A stretch of DNA of 64,000 nucleotides from an uncultured Lachnospiraceae bacterium (GCA_947570615.1 CANOVJ010000006.1:48916-112915), one strand, 5' to 3'; counted from the first letter of the stretch, positions 26,725 through 35,764 are shown. The notes: generated by a model not told the origin, from the sequence alone. Translations and numbers: made by a program.

Positions 26725-28422
26725 ATGCAGTCGGCAACAGATTTACGGAATAAACTGAGAACCATCGACCATCGCAGCTATCCGGCCTACAAGGATCTGC
26801 GGGGGCAGTATGACTTTACGGATTACGTGCTTTCCATCGACCACGTGCAGGGAGACCCCTTTGCGGCGCCCTCCCGGCTTTCCGTGCTGGTAAGCGCCCG
26901 GAGGGCGGCTTTTCCGGCGGCGTTTTATGATACGTATGCCAAAAGAGTGACTTTGCAGGATCACCTTACCCGTCTCTTTGCAAGGGAGGTGAGCGGCGGC
27001 AGCTTTCAGGCGAAGGGCTCCGGAAAGAGCGGCCTGCTGGGCGTTTCCAGATGCGGTCAGCAGGTGTTAGAGCGCACGGCCATGCGCGTAAAGGATGGAA
27101 ATATCACCCTCCGTTTTGAGGCGGGTTTCCCGGCCAACGGAAGAACCATCAACGCCAGAGAGCTGGAGAAGATGCTCTTTGACATTCTGCCGGACTGTGT
27201 GAGAAAGAGCCTCTTTTATGTAAAGATCGACCAGAATAAATTAAAGCAGGCCATCTGTCTGTGCGAGGATCAGCAGTATATCCGTGAAAAGCTGCCGGAG
27301 CTGTCCCTGTGTGCCTTTGTGGCGGACGGGGCGATCCTTCCCAGGGAGAGCGGCGTCTCCGAGCGGCCCATGAAGGGGGCTGTTCCCTTCCAAAGCCCGG
27401 ATTCTCTGCGGGTTACGCTTGATCTGCCCAATCAGGGGACAGTGACCGGGATGGGGATCCCCAGAGGAATCACCCTTTTTGTGGGGGGAGGCTATCACGG
27501 GAAATCTACCATTTTGCAGGCCCTGCAAAACGGCGTATACAACCACATAAAGGGAGACGGACGGGAGCTGGTGATCACCGACGACACGGCGGTAAAGCTG
27601 CGGGCGGAGGACGGACGGAGTATTGCCAGTGTGGATATTTCCCCTTTTATCGGGAATCTCCCCAATAAAAAGGATACGGCCCATTTTTCCACAGAGGATG
27701 CCAGCGGAAGTACCTCCCAGGCGGCCAACCTGATGGAGGGGATCGAGGCGGGGAGCAGTCTGCTTCTCATCGACGAGGACACGTCAGCCACCAATTTTAT
27801 GATCCGCGACCAGCTCATGCAGGAGGTGATCAGTGCCGGGGAGGAGCCCATCACGCCCTTTATCTGCCGGGTGCAGAGCCTTTACCGGGATCTGGGGATC
27901 TCGTCCATCATTGTGGCGGGCAGCTCCGGCTCTTATTTCCATGTGGCGGACACGGTGATCCAGATGAAGGAGTATGTGCCCTGCGATATCACACAGAAGG
28001 CCAGGGAGGCGGCGAAAGGGTATCCGGCCATGACCGGAGGTAAGGAGAGCTTCCCGGGTTATCTGGATAAGAGGAGCCCCCAGCCGGATATGGGGCTGAA
28101 GAGGGACGACCGAATTAAGATCCGGACCACGGGCACCAGCGAGCTTTCCCTCTCAAAGGAGAGCGTGGAGCTGCGCTATCTGGAGCAGCTTAAGGATCAG
28201 GAGCAGACGGCGGCCCTGGCATGGATTCTGAAGTTTGCAGAGTTAAGGCTCATGGACGGGCGCAAAACCTTAAAGCAGATCGGGGATTTCCTCGAAAAGC
28301 AGCTTGATCAGAACGGGCTCGAGAGCCTGTTTGACCATGGAGATGTGTCCTCCAGTCTGGCAAGGCCCCGCAGGCATGAGATCATGGCCTGCATCAACCG
28401 CTACCGGAAATTGAAATTTTAG
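26725..28422 (+). CDS. Predicted ATPase of the ABC class (COG3044)
   Basis: A 565-residue soluble P-loop protein. Walker A is in GGGYHGKSTILQAL near residue 252, the Walker B region is LLLIDEDTSATNFM near residue 349, and a signature-like STSQAANLMEG precedes it. The N-terminal 200 residues (YPAYKDLRGQYDF, DHVQGDPFA) are the family-specific domain, and the C-terminal part is helical. There is no membrane domain. The family is widespread but its role is not established. The ATG at 26725 follows a weak AGGGAGGAAC. The stop codon abuts the tRNA-Gly promoter. Confidence 0.88.
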   Translation: MQSATDLRNKLRTIDHRSYPAYKDLRGQYDFTDYVLSIDHVQGDPFAAPSRLSVLVSARRAAFPAAFYDTYAKRVTLQDHLTRLFAREVSGGSFQAKGSGKSGLLGVSRCGQQVLERTAMRVKDGNITLRFEAGFPANGRTINARELEKMLFDILPDCVRKSLFYVKIDQNKLKQAICLCEDQQYIREKLPELSLCAFVADGAILPRESGVSERPMKGAVPFQSPDSLRVTLDLPNQGTVTGMGIPRGITLFVGGGYHGKSTILQALQNGVYNHIKGDGRELVITDDTAVKLRAEDGRSIASVDISPFIGNLPNKKDTAHFSTEDASGSTSQAANLMEGIEAGSSLLLIDEDTSATNFMIRDQLMQEVISAGEEPITPFICRVQSLYRDLGISSIIVAGSSGSYFHVADTVIQMKEYVPCDITQKAREAAKGYPAMTGGKESFPGYLDKRSPQPDMGLKRDDRIKIRTTGTSELSLSKESVELRYLEQLKDQEQTAALAWILKFAELRLMDGRKTLKQIGDFLEKQLDQNGLESLFDHGDVSSSLARPRRHEIMACINRYRKLKF

Positions 28423-28423
28423 C

Positions 28424-28452
28424 TTGACTTTGGAGGATTCCTGTGATATATT
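28424..28452 (+). promoter_or_regulatory. Promoter of tRNA-Gly
   Basis: TTGACT (28424-28429), 17-base spacer, TATATT (28447-28452), ten bases before the mature tRNA 5 prime end. Confidence 0.7.
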
Positions 28453-28461
28453 ACAGGAAGT

Positions 28462-28532
28462 GCAGATGTAGTTCATTGGTAGAATATCAGCTTCCCAAGC
28501 TGAGGAGGCGGGTTCGATTCCCGTCATCTGCT
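28462..28532 (+). tRNA. tRNA-Gly (anticodon CCC)
   Basis: A 71-base cloverleaf: acceptor GCAGATG / CATCTGC, D arm with TAGTTCATTGGTAGAA, anticodon stem TCAGC / GCTGA around loop TTCCCAA giving CCC, and T arm GGGTTCGATTCCC. The discriminator is T and CCA is not encoded. It reads GGG glycine codons. A promoter lies just upstream and a terminator just downstream, so it is a single-gene unit. Confidence 0.95.
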
Positions 28533-28535
28533 TGT

Positions 28536-28565
28536 AAAGAGCTCTGGAATAGCAGGGCTCTTTAT
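28536..28565 (+). terminator. Terminator of tRNA-Gly
   Basis: Eleven-pair stem AAAGAGCTCTG / CAGGGCTCTTT (one T-G pair) with a six-base loop, running into TTTATTT. Confidence 0.75.
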
Positions 28566-28898
28566 TTGTGTGTTGTATTTCGTGTTGCCTGGATTTGCCA
28601 CCATTCTTTTTCCATTCCGGTTTATCAGACTGTCAGGGCAGTGGACGTCCAATGTGGTGAACGAACTGACCGCAATGGTGCTGACAGATAACCATATCAC
28701 GCCGACGATTCCCGGTGAGGAAATCATAAACAGAAATCCAGGGCGTGACGGTCAGGGGATATATGCGTATACGTTGAAAATATGGAAAAGATACAGTATA
28801 ATGAAAACGGTATCAGAAAATATTGATCAGAAAGAAAATGCCGGATATTAATCAGGAAACAACAAAGCCTTATAATCACACGATATGAGGAAATGATT
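28566..28898. other. Unassigned region between tRNA-Gly and an AT-rich gene
   Basis: About 330 bases without a supported gene. Open frames exist on both strands (28570-28851 plus; 28524-28727 minus), but neither shows a recognised family, ribosome site or coding look. AT content rises through the stretch toward the next gene. It may be remnant DNA of an insertion beside the tRNA; no direct repeat of the tRNA end was seen. Confidence 0.4.
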
Positions 28899-29393
28899 AT
28901 GCTTTTTAAAATACTGTATGTAATTCTGATTTTCATTGTTTGCCTTGTTGTTTATCGTAAAGTTAAGAAGAAAGAACATTCTCTGCCATATATTATTATT
29001 ACAGGTCTTATTGCAGGAATAATCGGAAACCTGCTTATTCCGTCAGATATATCAATCTTTAGTGTTGCCCGATTCTTTAAAGAATATTCTAAGGAACATA
29101 AACAGACAACACTGGAAATTTTCGAACAGGATTCAAATTATAAAAGTATTACTGTCGGAAGTTATAAAGTATCAGAGGGGGAATCAGAAATTTTATTCAT
29201 ACCTCCATATGATGGCCAATATGTTCTTCATATTACGGGCCTGACGGAGGATAATATTGCTGGTATGACTGTCACTGATAAATATGGGAACATACAGGGA
29301 TTTACTTCGCGAAAGATAGAGGATGAATATGAAATTACGGTAGATGGTCTGGTTTCAAATGAAGAATATACGATTAATATATCCATAGATTAG
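28899..29393 (+). CDS. Orphan AT-rich membrane protein
   Basis: A 164-residue protein I do not recognise. Two hydrophobic segments form the N-terminus (LYVILIFIVCLVVY, about 4-18, then YIIITGLIAGIIGNLLI, about 29-45), joined by a lysine-rich loop. The rest is a soluble beta-rich domain with EGESEILFIPPYDGQYVLHI, resembling the extracellular beta-sandwich parts of small surface proteins. The ATG at 28899 lies eight bases after GAGG; one at 28893 is also possible. Its base composition is clearly more AT-rich than its neighbours and it sits next to a tRNA gene, so horizontal gain is likely. Confidence 0.6.
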   Translation: MLFKILYVILIFIVCLVVYRKVKKKEHSLPYIIITGLIAGIIGNLLIPSDISIFSVARFFKEYSKEHKQTTLEIFEQDSNYKSITVGSYKVSEGESEILFIPPYDGQYVLHITGLTEDNIAGMTVTDKYGNIQGFTSRKIEDEYEITVDGLVSNEEYTINISID

Positions 29394-29565
29394 AATTTTT
29401 ACCTGGGTAAAACTGCCAACGGACGGAAAATAAGATTTGTCCTGTGCATGTAAAAAGCGGCGACGCCCCGCAGAGACCGTCACCGCTTACCCCTTTTACA
29501 ATTACAAGTATAGCCTGAGGCCGCAGGGATGTAAAGCATCAGTCATCGCGCAGAAAGGACCGTTT

Positions 29566-30168
29566 ATGACACAAAAATATTACGCAGTTAAGGCCGGGAA
29601 AAAGACGGGGATCTTTACCTCCTGGGAGGAGTGCAGGGAGAGCGTCCACGGTTATCCCTGCGCCGTTTACAAGAGCTTTAAGACCCGGGAGGAGGCGCTT
29701 GCCTATCTCGAAAAGAATGATTTTGTGGAAAAAGATGGATTGAATGATAAGAGCCGTGTTAAAATATATGTAGACGGAAGCTACGATCAGGCCACCGGGG
29801 AGTTTTCTTATGGTATGGTGGCGCTCACCGGGGAGCAGGAGGAGCACTTTTGCCGGAAGTTTCAGGACCCGGAGCTCGCCCTGATGCGCAACGTGGCGGG
29901 GGAGATTAAGGGAGCCCAGGCGGCCATGCAGTACGCCCTTGACCGGAAAATCGGAGCGATCGATATTTATCATGACTATGAGGGAATCGCCCGGTGGTGT
30001 CTGGGAGAATGGAAGACCAATAAGGAGGGCACCAGGGCCTATAAGGAGTTTTTTGACAGGGCGGCCAGGCAGGTGGATATCCGGTTTGTGAAGGTGGCCG
30101 GGCATTCGGGCGATAAATACAATGATATGGCGGACGAGCTGGCGAAAAAGGCGCTGGGGCCTGGCTGA
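29566..30168 (+). CDS. Viroplasmin-domain ribonuclease H (RNase HI type)
   Basis: A 200-residue protein with an N-terminal viroplasmin/hybrid-binding domain (YYAVKAGKKTGIFTSWEEC, then YPCAVYKSFKTREEALAYL) and a C-terminal RNase HI domain. Acidic active-site residues are seen in VDGSYDQATG, AGEIKGAQAAM and later HDYEGI and HSGDKYNDMADELAK. It cleaves the RNA strand of RNA-DNA hybrids. The ATG at 29566 follows GAAAGGA. The viroplasmin domain raises affinity for hybrids in the eukaryotic RNase H1 counterpart. Confidence 0.9.
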   Translation: MTQKYYAVKAGKKTGIFTSWEECRESVHGYPCAVYKSFKTREEALAYLEKNDFVEKDGLNDKSRVKIYVDGSYDQATGEFSYGMVALTGEQEEHFCRKFQDPELALMRNVAGEIKGAQAAMQYALDRKIGAIDIYHDYEGIARWCLGEWKTNKEGTRAYKEFFDRAARQVDIRFVKVAGHSGDKYNDMADELAKKALGPG

Positions 30169-30192
30169 ACATCTTCCTGAAAAACATCTGTT

Positions 30193-30231
30193 ATTACAAT
30201 AAGCCGGCCCGCAGAGCGGGAGAGCGTTTGT
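30193..30231. repeat. Dispersed hairpin repeat, family A copy 1
   Basis: A 39-base element: ATTACAATAAGCCGGCCC start, hairpin CCCGC-N3-GCGGG (read on the minus strand), AGCGTTTGT end. The copy at 40730-40768 has the same length and shares both ends; a partial copy is at 60484-60508. It lies between RNase H and the MraY-like gene. Confidence 0.65.
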
Positions 30232-30269
30232 CTTTATGAGCCCGCCCGGGCGGGCAGATGGGAGTTGAA

Positions 30270-31229
30270 ATGATACACTTTTTTCTGAAGGGAAACCAGC
30301 CTCTGGCGGCCGCTTTCGGGTTGCTTCTGGCCTTCGCGGGGACATGTATCCTCACGACGAAGCTGAGTTATCTGCTGCCCAGGGACGGGGGGCGGGAGTT
30401 TGCCGTGGAGGGAAAGCTCTCTGCCGGAAAGCCCAGAGGGGCAGGGATCATTTTTATTTTTGTCTTCGTGGCGGCGGCGCTTATCTTTGCCCCGGTGAAT
30501 CCGGAGATGGTGATCTATCTGATCCTGATCGTGGCGGAGATGCTCACAGGCTTTATGGACGACGCGGCGGAGCGCCCCTGGGGGGAGCTGAAAAAGGGGC
30601 TTCTGGATCTGGTGGTGGCGGTGATTGTGGCGGTCACCTATCTGAATTTTAATTCCAACACCATAAGGCTTGCGGTGTTCGATGCAAACCTCACCATTCC
30701 GCCCCTGCTCTTCGGAGCGCTTACCGTGGCGCTGGTGTGGGGCTCTGTCAATGTGACCAACTGCTCCGACGGGGTGGACGGGCTCTCGGGGACGCTGGCG
30801 ATCATCACCCTGGCCACCTTTTACGTCATCGACAATATCACAGGGAAGGACGATTTTACCTTCCTGATCCTGATTTTTATCATCTGTATTCTGGGGTATC
30901 TTTGGTACAACGCCACGCCCAGCAGACTGATCATGGGGGACGCGGGGAGCCGGGCCATGGGGATTTTTATCAGCATCACGGCCCTGAAGAGCGGGAGTCC
31001 CTTCATGTATCTTCCAGTGGCGGCGGTGTTTATCCTGGACGGCGGCCTGGGGCTTTTGAAGGTGTCGCTGATACGGCTTTTCAAAATTCATATCTTAAAC
31101 CATGTGAGAACCCCCCTGCATGACCATGTGCGAAAAAATATGGGCTGGTCCAACACCCAGACGGTGGTGCGCTTTGCCATCATCCAGATCGTGGTGTCGC
31201 TGGCCATGGTGTATGCGGTGCTGCTGTAG
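30270..31229 (+). CDS. mraY: MraY-like phospho-N-acetylmuramoyl-pentapeptide transferase
   Basis: A polytopic membrane enzyme (319 residues, about 9-10 hydrophobic segments) of the UDP-sugar:polyprenyl-phosphate transferase family. It would make lipid I for peptidoglycan. The acidic motif FMDDAAERPWGEL, the core NVTNCSDGVDGLSGTLAI and LIMGDAGSRAMG are present. The C-terminal loop reads PLHDHVRKNMGW in place of the usual PLHHHFE, a variant I associate with lachnospiral MraY. The ATG at 30270 is preferred to 30258 because GGGAG then has good spacing. It is outside a cell-division cluster; a different polyprenyl transferase is possible. Confidence 0.82.
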   Translation: MIHFFLKGNQPLAAAFGLLLAFAGTCILTTKLSYLLPRDGGREFAVEGKLSAGKPRGAGIIFIFVFVAAALIFAPVNPEMVIYLILIVAEMLTGFMDDAAERPWGELKKGLLDLVVAVIVAVTYLNFNSNTIRLAVFDANLTIPPLLFGALTVALVWGSVNVTNCSDGVDGLSGTLAIITLATFYVIDNITGKDDFTFLILIFIICILGYLWYNATPSRLIMGDAGSRAMGIFISITALKSGSPFMYLPVAAVFILDGGLGLLKVSLIRLFKIHILNHVRTPLHDHVRKNMGWSNTQTVVRFAIIQIVVSLAMVYAVLL

Positions 31230-31273
31230 AGGATGCACGGGAGGATAGCGGCGGAACAAAAATCGGAGGACAT

Positions 31274-31765
31274 ATGAAAGCGCGCAGAGACAAAATAAAT
31301 TATTATCTCGATCTGGCGGAAACGGTGGCCCGGCGCAGCACCTGTTACAGGCGCTGGTACGGCGCCGTGATCGTGAAAAACGACGAGGTGATCTCCACAG
31401 GCTATGTGGGAGCGCCCAGAGGGCGCAGAAACTGCACGGACACCGGAAGGTGTATCCGGCAGGAGCTGAATATTCCCAGAGGGGAGCGGTATGAGCTGTG
31501 CCGCAGTGTCCACGCGGAGATGAACGCCATCATCAGCGCCTCCAGGGACAAAATGATCGGCAGCGCCATGTACATGACAGGACTGGATGCACAGACCGGG
31601 GAATATGTTTCCAATTCCAACAACTGTTCCATGTGTAAAAAGGTGATGATCAACGCAGGGATCGAGCGGGTTTACATCCGGGACAGCAGGGACGAATACC
31701 GGATGATCCTGGTGCAGGACTGGATCGACAATGACGAATCCCTGGAGGGGACGAGGGGATATTAA
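31274..31765 (+). CDS. Deoxycytidylate deaminase-like protein (ComEB type)
   Basis: A 163-residue zinc deaminase converting dCMP to dUMP for dTTP synthesis. The zinc site is HAEMNAIISA (His and catalytic Glu) with the cysteine pair in NNCSMCKKVMINAG. CYRRWYGAVIVKNDEVISTG forms the first strands; GAPRGRRNC and RCIRQELN lie between. The ATG at 31274 has CGGAGGA upstream. It follows the MraY-like gene by 44 bases, perhaps in one transcript. Confidence 0.88.
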   Translation: MKARRDKINYYLDLAETVARRSTCYRRWYGAVIVKNDEVISTGYVGAPRGRRNCTDTGRCIRQELNIPRGERYELCRSVHAEMNAIISASRDKMIGSAMYMTGLDAQTGEYVSNSNNCSMCKKVMINAGIERVYIRDSRDEYRMILVQDWIDNDESLEGTRGY

Positions 31766-31852
31766 AGACGACAGGGGACTAAGCGGCGCGGGAGGCCGGG
31801 CGGTGAGAGCGCCCGGTCATACCCGGCTCACGGAGGGCGGCGAAGAGCGGTT

Positions 31853-33154
31853 ATGAGTGAATTGTATGACAGAGCAGGGCCCCTGGGGGAAAAGGTGCTG
31901 CGCTTTGCCAGAGACAGTATTCTGGTGAATATGCGTTTTCTGGACACGGCGCTGTCGGCCCTTAAGACGGCCTCGCAGGAGGGATGCGCAGGCTTTTCCA
32001 CGGACGGCGTAACGATTTATTATGATCCGGTTTTTCTTTTGCGCAGATACAGAGAGGAACCGGCTTTTGCGGTGCGGATGTATCTGCACATCCTCTTTCA
32101 CATGATTTTTTCTCACAGCTTCCGGTTCGATCAGGTGGATCAGGAGGCGTGGAGCCTGGCCGCGGATATGGCGGCGGAGGCGGCCATCCTGGAGCTGGAG
32201 CTGCCGGGGATTTCCATGTCCCGGGATGAGGAGGCGCGGAGGAAGCTTTCCCTGGTCAGGGAGGAGATACATAGTCTCACCGCTGAAAGGATTTACCGGT
32301 ATCTGCACAATTTTCAGGTGACGGAGAAAGAGCGCGCCTCTCTTCGGAGTCTTTTTTTCATGGACAGTCACAGCCGCTGGCTGCCCCGGGAGGAGCTTAT
32401 GGTCTCAGCACAGCAGTGGAAGCGGATCAGCGAGCGGGTGCGGGCGGATTTAAAGTCTTTTTCGAAGGGAAAGACCAGGTCGGAGAGTCTTGAGAAGAAT
32501 CTTCTGGAGGCGTCCCGGGAGAGGCATTCCTACGACGAGCTTCTGCGGCGGTTTATGGTGATGAATGAGGATATGAGGGTCAACGACGAGGAGTTTGACT
32601 ATATCTACTACACCTATGGGCTTTCCACCTACGGAAACATGCCCCTGGTGGAGCCTCTGGAGTATAAGGACAGCAGAAAGGTGCGGGAGTTCGTGATCGC
32701 CATCGACACCTCGGCCTCCTGCCGGGGAGAGGTGGTGCGCGGCTTTTTGCAGGAAACCTGGGGGATTTTAAGCGGGGAGGACAGCTTTTTTTCCAAAATG
32801 AACGTACACATTATCCAGTGTGATCATCAGGTTCAGCGGGATACGAAGATCACCTGCAGGGAGGATCTGGATTATTTTCTCCATCATGAGAAGCTCACGG
32901 GCTTTGGCTCCACAGATTTCCGCCCGGTGTTCGCTTATGTGGCGGAGCTTGTGCAAAAGGGGGAATTTGAGAATCTGAAGGGGATGCTCTATTTTACGGA
33001 CGGATACGGCGTGTATCCCGAAGTCATGCCGCCCTGGGAGGTGATGTTCGTATTTCCGGATAACGGGGACGAGGGGCCTGAGGTGCCCCCCTGGGCGGTG
33101 AAGGTGCTGCGGGAGATGAGGAGCGATTATGAATATAAAACAGGCAAAGAATGA
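31853..33154 (+). CDS. VWA-like metallopeptidase-domain protein (DUF2201)
   Basis: A 433-residue protein. The N-terminal part resembles a putative metallopeptidase domain (HILFHMIFSHSFRFDQ; ADMAAEAAILELEL), but the classic HExxH is altered to HILFH. The C-terminal part is a VWA-type domain with a MIDAS-like AIDTSASCRGEV and later YFTDGYGVYP. DUF2201 proteins are usually paired with a MoxR-type ATPase, exactly as here: the next gene overlaps it by 26 bases. The pair is thought to act as a metal-insertion or remodelling chaperone; the client is unknown. Confidence 0.85.
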   Translation: MSELYDRAGPLGEKVLRFARDSILVNMRFLDTALSALKTASQEGCAGFSTDGVTIYYDPVFLLRRYREEPAFAVRMYLHILFHMIFSHSFRFDQVDQEAWSLAADMAAEAAILELELPGISMSRDEEARRKLSLVREEIHSLTAERIYRYLHNFQVTEKERASLRSLFFMDSHSRWLPREELMVSAQQWKRISERVRADLKSFSKGKTRSESLEKNLLEASRERHSYDELLRRFMVMNEDMRVNDEEFDYIYYTYGLSTYGNMPLVEPLEYKDSRKVREFVIAIDTSASCRGEVVRGFLQETWGILSGEDSFFSKMNVHIIQCDHQVQRDTKITCREDLDYFLHHEKLTGFGSTDFRPVFAYVAELVQKGEFENLKGMLYFTDGYGVYPEVMPPWEVMFVFPDNGDEGPEVPPWAVKVLREMRSDYEYKTGKE

Positions 33155-34763
33155 TATCGAAAATACGGTGAGGCTTTATCTGAAGCGGGATGAGTTTGGG
33201 GAGTACCGGATCCCTCTGGTGCGCCAGAGGCCGGTCTTTTTGCTGGGCGCGCCGGGAATCGGAAAGACCGCCATCATGGAGCAGGTGGCGCAGGAGCTGG
33301 GGATCGCGCTGGTCTCCTACTCCATGACCCACCACACCAGGCAGTCTGCCCTGGGGCTTCCCTTTATCTCCCACAGAAAGTATCAGGGGATGGAGTACGA
33401 CGTGTCGGAGTACACCATGAGCGAGATCATCGCCTCGGTCTATGAGGTGATGGAAAAAAGCGGTATCCGGGAAGGGATCCTGTTTCTGGATGAGATCAAC
33501 TGCGTGTCGGAGACCCTTGCCCCCTCCATGCTGCAGTTTTTGCAGTACAAGGTCTTCGGGCGGCACAGGGTGCCGGAGGGCTGGGTGATCGTGACGGCGG
33601 GAAATCCCCCGGAGTATAACAAGTCTGTGCGGGAGTTCGACGTGGTGACCATGGACCGCCTCAAGGTGCTGGAGGTGGAGGCGGACTATAAGGCCTGGAG
33701 GGAATATGCCAGGGCGAGAAGGCTCCACGGGGCGATTCTGAATTTCCTTGAGCTGAAAAAGGATTATTTTTACCGGATCGAGACCACGGTAAACGGCAGA
33801 AGCTATGTCACCGCCAGAGGGTGGGAGGATCTGTCGGAGATCCTGTGTCTCTACGAGGAGGAGGGGATGCAGGCGGATGAATCGCTGGTGGGACAGTATA
33901 TCCGCAACGAGCGGGTGGTGAAGGAGTTTACCGCCTACTATGACCTGTTCAATAAATATAAGAAGGAATACGAGACGGAGGAGATCTTAAACGGCTCCTG
34001 GCAGGCCCGCACGGCGGAGCGGGCCAGGACCGCGCCCTTTGACGAGCGGCTCTCCCTGCTGGGAATGCTCATCGACAGGGCGGCCGGCGAGATGGGCGAA
34101 AATATGGAGACCGGCGATTATCTGACAGAGCTTTTAAAGAACCTGAAATCCATTCAGGCGGCGCTTGAGAAGATGGGACAGAGGACGGAAAAAGCAGAGG
34201 GAATGTCTGCCGCGGAAATATCGGTCGCCGATATATCGGTCGCCGATATATCCGTCGCCGATATATCCGTCACGGATATGCTGGAGCGTCAGATCCAGGG
34301 CAGGAAAAAGCAGATGGAGTCCGCCCGGATGGCCGGGAGTCTTTCTGCCAGGGATCAGCGCAGAGGCAGACGGCTGATTGCTTTTCTGGAGGAGGAGAAA
34401 AGAGAGCTTCTTCTGGAAGGGGGAGCCCTGGCGGAGAAAGGACAGGAGAGACCGGCGGCAGAGTTCTCTCTCATAAAAAAGGCGTTCGAGAGCCGGACGG
34501 CGGAGCTTCGCAGGCAGGTGGCGCAGACGAAGGAGCGCGTGGAAAACCTCTTTGCCTTTGTGGAGGACGCCTTTGCTCAGGGGAACGAGATGCTGATTCT
34601 GGTGACGGAGCTGACGGTGAGGGAGGACTGCGCCCGTTTCATCGGGCAGTTTGGCTGTGCGTCGTACCACAGGCATAACCAGGAGCTGATGCTCTCGGAG
34701 CGGGGGAGCGACCTCATGGAGGAGGTGGCGGCCTTAAATCTTGAGCAGGCAGATGGAAAATAA
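33129..34763 (+). CDS. MoxR-type AAA+ ATPase with helical C-terminal extension
   Basis: A 544-residue protein with an AAA+ domain at about residues 20-260: Walker A GAPGIGKTAIM near 40, Walker B GILFLDEINCVSE near 117, sensor region VTAGNPPEYNKS, and arginine-rich MDRLKVLEVE. A long, mostly helical, charged tail follows. The tail contains four perfect or near-perfect five-residue repeats (EISVA, DISVA x2, DISVT) near residues 363-382, coded by a 15-base tandem repeat. The gene overlaps the VWA gene and precedes a leucine-rich repeat gene, so the three probably form one operon and complex. Confidence 0.88.
   Translation: MNIKQAKNDIENTVRLYLKRDEFGEYRIPLVRQRPVFLLGAPGIGKTAIMEQVAQELGIALVSYSMTHHTRQSALGLPFISHRKYQGMEYDVSEYTMSEIIASVYEVMEKSGIREGILFLDEINCVSETLAPSMLQFLQYKVFGRHRVPEGWVIVTAGNPPEYNKSVREFDVVTMDRLKVLEVEADYKAWREYARARRLHGAILNFLELKKDYFYRIETTVNGRSYVTARGWEDLSEILCLYEEEGMQADESLVGQYIRNERVVKEFTAYYDLFNKYKKEYETEEILNGSWQARTAERARTAPFDERLSLLGMLIDRAAGEMGENMETGDYLTELLKNLKSIQAALEKMGQRTEKAEGMSAAEISVADISVADISVADISVTDMLERQIQGRKKQMESARMAGSLSARDQRRGRRLIAFLEEEKRELLLEGGALAEKGQERPAAEFSLIKKAFESRTAELRRQVAQTKERVENLFAFVEDAFAQGNEMLILVTELTVREDCARFIGQFGCASYHRHNQELMLSERGSDLMEEVAALNLEQADGK
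34215..34274 (+). repeat. 4 x 15-base tandem repeat in the MoxR gene
   Basis: Units GAAATATCGGTCGCC, GATATATCGGTCGCC, GATATATCCGTCGCC, GATATATCCGTCACG follow one another in frame. Each unit keeps the reading frame, so copy number could vary without breaking the protein. Confidence 0.85.
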
Positions 34764-34811
34764 CGGCCGGCGGGGTTTGCCTGGATCTGACGGAATGCGG
34801 GGAGGTGCGGT

Positions 34812-35723
34812 TTGGGGAAAATGGAACAGGAAAAGGAAACGCAGGTACAGGGGGGAAGGTTGACCTTTGAGGTCAGAGAGGGCGGGATTTGCATCAAATC
34901 CTGCAAAGTAATTTCGGAAAGAGTCATAATTCCACCGGAAATTGAGAACACACCTGTTACGGCAATCGGGAGAAAAGCGTTCTTAAGCTGTAAGAATCTC
35001 AGGGAAATCTGGCTCCCGGAAAGGACAGCAGGGCTTGGCGACTGGGCCTTCGCCTATTGCAGCAATCTGGAGACCATTCATCTTCCCAGGAGTCCCCTTT
35101 CCCTGGGGAAGGACGTGTTTAAGGAGTGCAAAAGACTCTCCCGTATCGCCCTTTCGGACCTGGATGGTCAATCCGAAGAGGGAATCGGCGCGCTTCTGGG
35201 GGCGGCGGTGATGAAGCTGGAGGCTCTGTATCTCTTTGCGCCCCAGGAGGTGGGAAGCCGGACCTGGTTTGGCCGGTTCGACGATAAGCTGCGGGAATTT
35301 CTGGCGGCCCCGGACGAGGACGGCTTCGTGAAAATGGTCTACTGCGGCGAGGAGGATATTGTGGCCAATGTGGAGTTTTATCTGGCGGAGCGCAGAAGGG
35401 AGAAGGCAAGGCTGTGTTTTCTGCGGCTGATCTGTGACGACGCGCTCTCCCCGGACCTGCAAAAGGAGCTGGCCGCTTATCTGGCCGGGCATACGAAGGG
35501 CTGCGAATCCGAGGCCGCCTGGGAGGTGGTCTTTAAGGAGCACGGGAGCGAGCGGGCCTGGTATGAAGCCTTTGTGGAGGCCGGGTGCCTGACGTGGGAG
35601 AACTGTGATGAGATTCTCACCCAGATGGGGGAGAGCTTTCCGGAGATGAAGGCCTGGCTCATGCGCTGGTGGGCGGGACAGGGACAGGAGGAGGATTTTT
35701 TCGCGGGATTGACGCTGGACTGA
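34812..35723 (+). CDS. BspA-type leucine-rich repeat protein
   Basis: A 303-residue protein without signal peptide. Residues about 10-110 show BspA-like LRRs (VIIPPEIENTPVTAIGRKAF, CKNLREIWLPER, CSNLETIHLPRSPL, CKRLSRIAL). The remaining two thirds is helical and unlike LRRs. A TTG at 34812, six bases after GGAGG, is the best start; the ATG at 34821 is too far from it. It follows the MoxR gene by 48 bases. In this setting the LRR part may choose clients for the ATPase; that is inference. Lack of a signal peptide argues against a surface adhesin role. Confidence 0.8.
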   Translation: MGKMEQEKETQVQGGRLTFEVREGGICIKSCKVISERVIIPPEIENTPVTAIGRKAFLSCKNLREIWLPERTAGLGDWAFAYCSNLETIHLPRSPLSLGKDVFKECKRLSRIALSDLDGQSEEGIGALLGAAVMKLEALYLFAPQEVGSRTWFGRFDDKLREFLAAPDEDGFVKMVYCGEEDIVANVEFYLAERRREKARLCFLRLICDDALSPDLQKELAAYLAGHTKGCESEAAWEVVFKEHGSERAWYEAFVEAGCLTWENCDEILTQMGESFPEMKAWLMRWWAGQGQEEDFFAGLTLD

Positions 35724-35764
35724 AACGGATGATACAGATCATGAAAAAAGAACAGGAGGAAGTT

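Noticed and set aside
26570-26758. Short open frame between argS and the P-loop ATPase gene
   Set aside because: Arginine/glycine-rich translation typical of non-coding GC-rich DNA, overlapping the start of the real gene.
28570-28851. 93-codon open frame after tRNA-Gly as an integrase remnant
   Set aside because: No tyrosine recombinase motif (R..HxxR..Y) could be found, and there is no ribosome site.
34215-34274. CRISPR-like short repeats
   Set aside because: Units are contiguous without spacers and are translated in frame; no cas genes in the window.
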